This document shows positions 14,663 to 14,746 of a DNA stretch of 14,746 nt, piece after piece. The DNA is from Psychroflexus sp. (GTDB lineage: Bacteria > Bacteroidota > Bacteroidia > Flavobacteriales > Flavobacteriaceae). The stretch is from NCBI GenBank assembly GCA_003565575.1, contig PXBV01000159.1:1-14746 (forward strand), written 5' to 3'. The notes beneath the pieces were generated by a model, which was given only the letters and a program-made list of their open reading frames with translations, searched no databases and was not told where the DNA came from. The first letter of the stretch is position 1; every line of letters starts with the position of its first letter. Made by a program: the position numbers and the translations under genes.

Positions 14663-14674
14663 TTAAGATTTCAC
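14630..14674. repeat. Interrupted inverted repeat at the 3' end of the partial gene
   Basis: The 8-bp arms GTGAAATC (14630-14637) and GATTTCAC (14667-14674) enclose a second pair, TTAAGA (14642-14647) and TCTTAA (14661-14666). Four unpaired bases lie on one side and the loop is 13 nt. The right arm includes the stop codon of the minus-strand partial gene. It may act as an RNA 3'-end structure for either convergent transcript. No T-tract follows, so it is not called a terminator. Confidence 0.5.
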
Positions 14675-14746
14675 AAACACCAAACAATTTCCTGATAAAG
14701 CTGATGAATTATCGGCAGGAATAAAATACTTACCAACAGGCTCACC
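14663..14746 (-). CDS. C-terminal 27 codons of an unidentified gene
   Basis: An open frame enters from the right edge on the minus strand and ends at TAA (14665-14663). Its last residues are GEPVGKYFIPADNSSALSGN followed by CLVFVKS. It is too short to identify. A coding reading is supported by the gene-dense setting and the balanced composition, but a chance open frame of this length is quite possible. The opposite strand is also open here but has no start codon. Confidence 0.4.
   Translation of the reverse strand, partial: GEPVGKYFIPADNSSALSGNCLVFVKS

Noticed and set aside
1..14746. Mobile element, phage defence island or CRISPR
   Set aside because: No transposase, integrase, direct-repeat array, tRNA-linked junction or nuclease/toxin genes are visible, and composition is even across the window.

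Overview
The window reads as chromosomal DNA of a flavobacterium (Bacteroidota, probably Flavobacteriaceae). This rests on AT-rich, gene-dense sequence, start codons without Shine-Dalgarno sequences, several matches to the Bacteroidota -7 promoter element TAnnTTTG, and proteins resembling flavobacterial families (Zn-ligand-less sirtuin, cyclophilin lipoprotein, CarboxypepD_reg-like surface protein). I see no tRNA, rRNA, CRISPR array, insertion sequence or prophage. Genus and species cannot be told from the sequence alone.

Layout. (1) 1-2413, minus strand: a probable transcription series of Nudix/CoA pyrophosphatase, PlsC-type acyltransferase and aldo/keto reductase, the last cut by the window edge. 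(2) 2401-3117, plus: a cyclophilin-type peptidyl-prolyl isomerase lipoprotein whose 5' end overlaps the 5' end of the divergent Nudix gene by 13 bp. (3) 3147-4492, minus: an RDD-family membrane protein and a TRIC/UPF0126 channel-like protein, joined by a TAATG stop/start overlap. (4) 4525-11194, plus: a tight seven-gene operon of SpoIIM-like membrane protein, polytopic membrane protein, DUF4129 protein, DUF4350 protein, MoxR AAA+ ATPase, DUF58 protein and RdgB. All junctions overlap except a 3-bp gap before moxR. (5) 11263-13023: a DEAD-box RNA helicase with its own promoter and a clear intrinsic terminator. (6) 13086-14539: a small CarboxypepD_reg-like exported protein, followed 5 bp later by a sirtuin starting at TTG. 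(7) 14663-14746: the last 27 codons of an unidentified minus-strand gene.

The most interesting unit is region 3 plus 4. RDD, SpoIIM-like, polytopic membrane, DUF4129, DUF4350, MoxR and DUF58 proteins together look like one membrane-associated machine. A MoxR ATPase and a DUF58/vWA-like partner would act at the cytoplasmic face on or with four or five integral membrane proteins, two of which also carry periplasmic segments. Related gene sets occur in other phyla, but to my knowledge no biochemical function is established, so it is the best candidate here for an undescribed system. The remaining genes are mostly housekeeping: CoA and nucleotide clean-up, phospholipid acylation, protein folding, RNA remodelling and protein deacylation.
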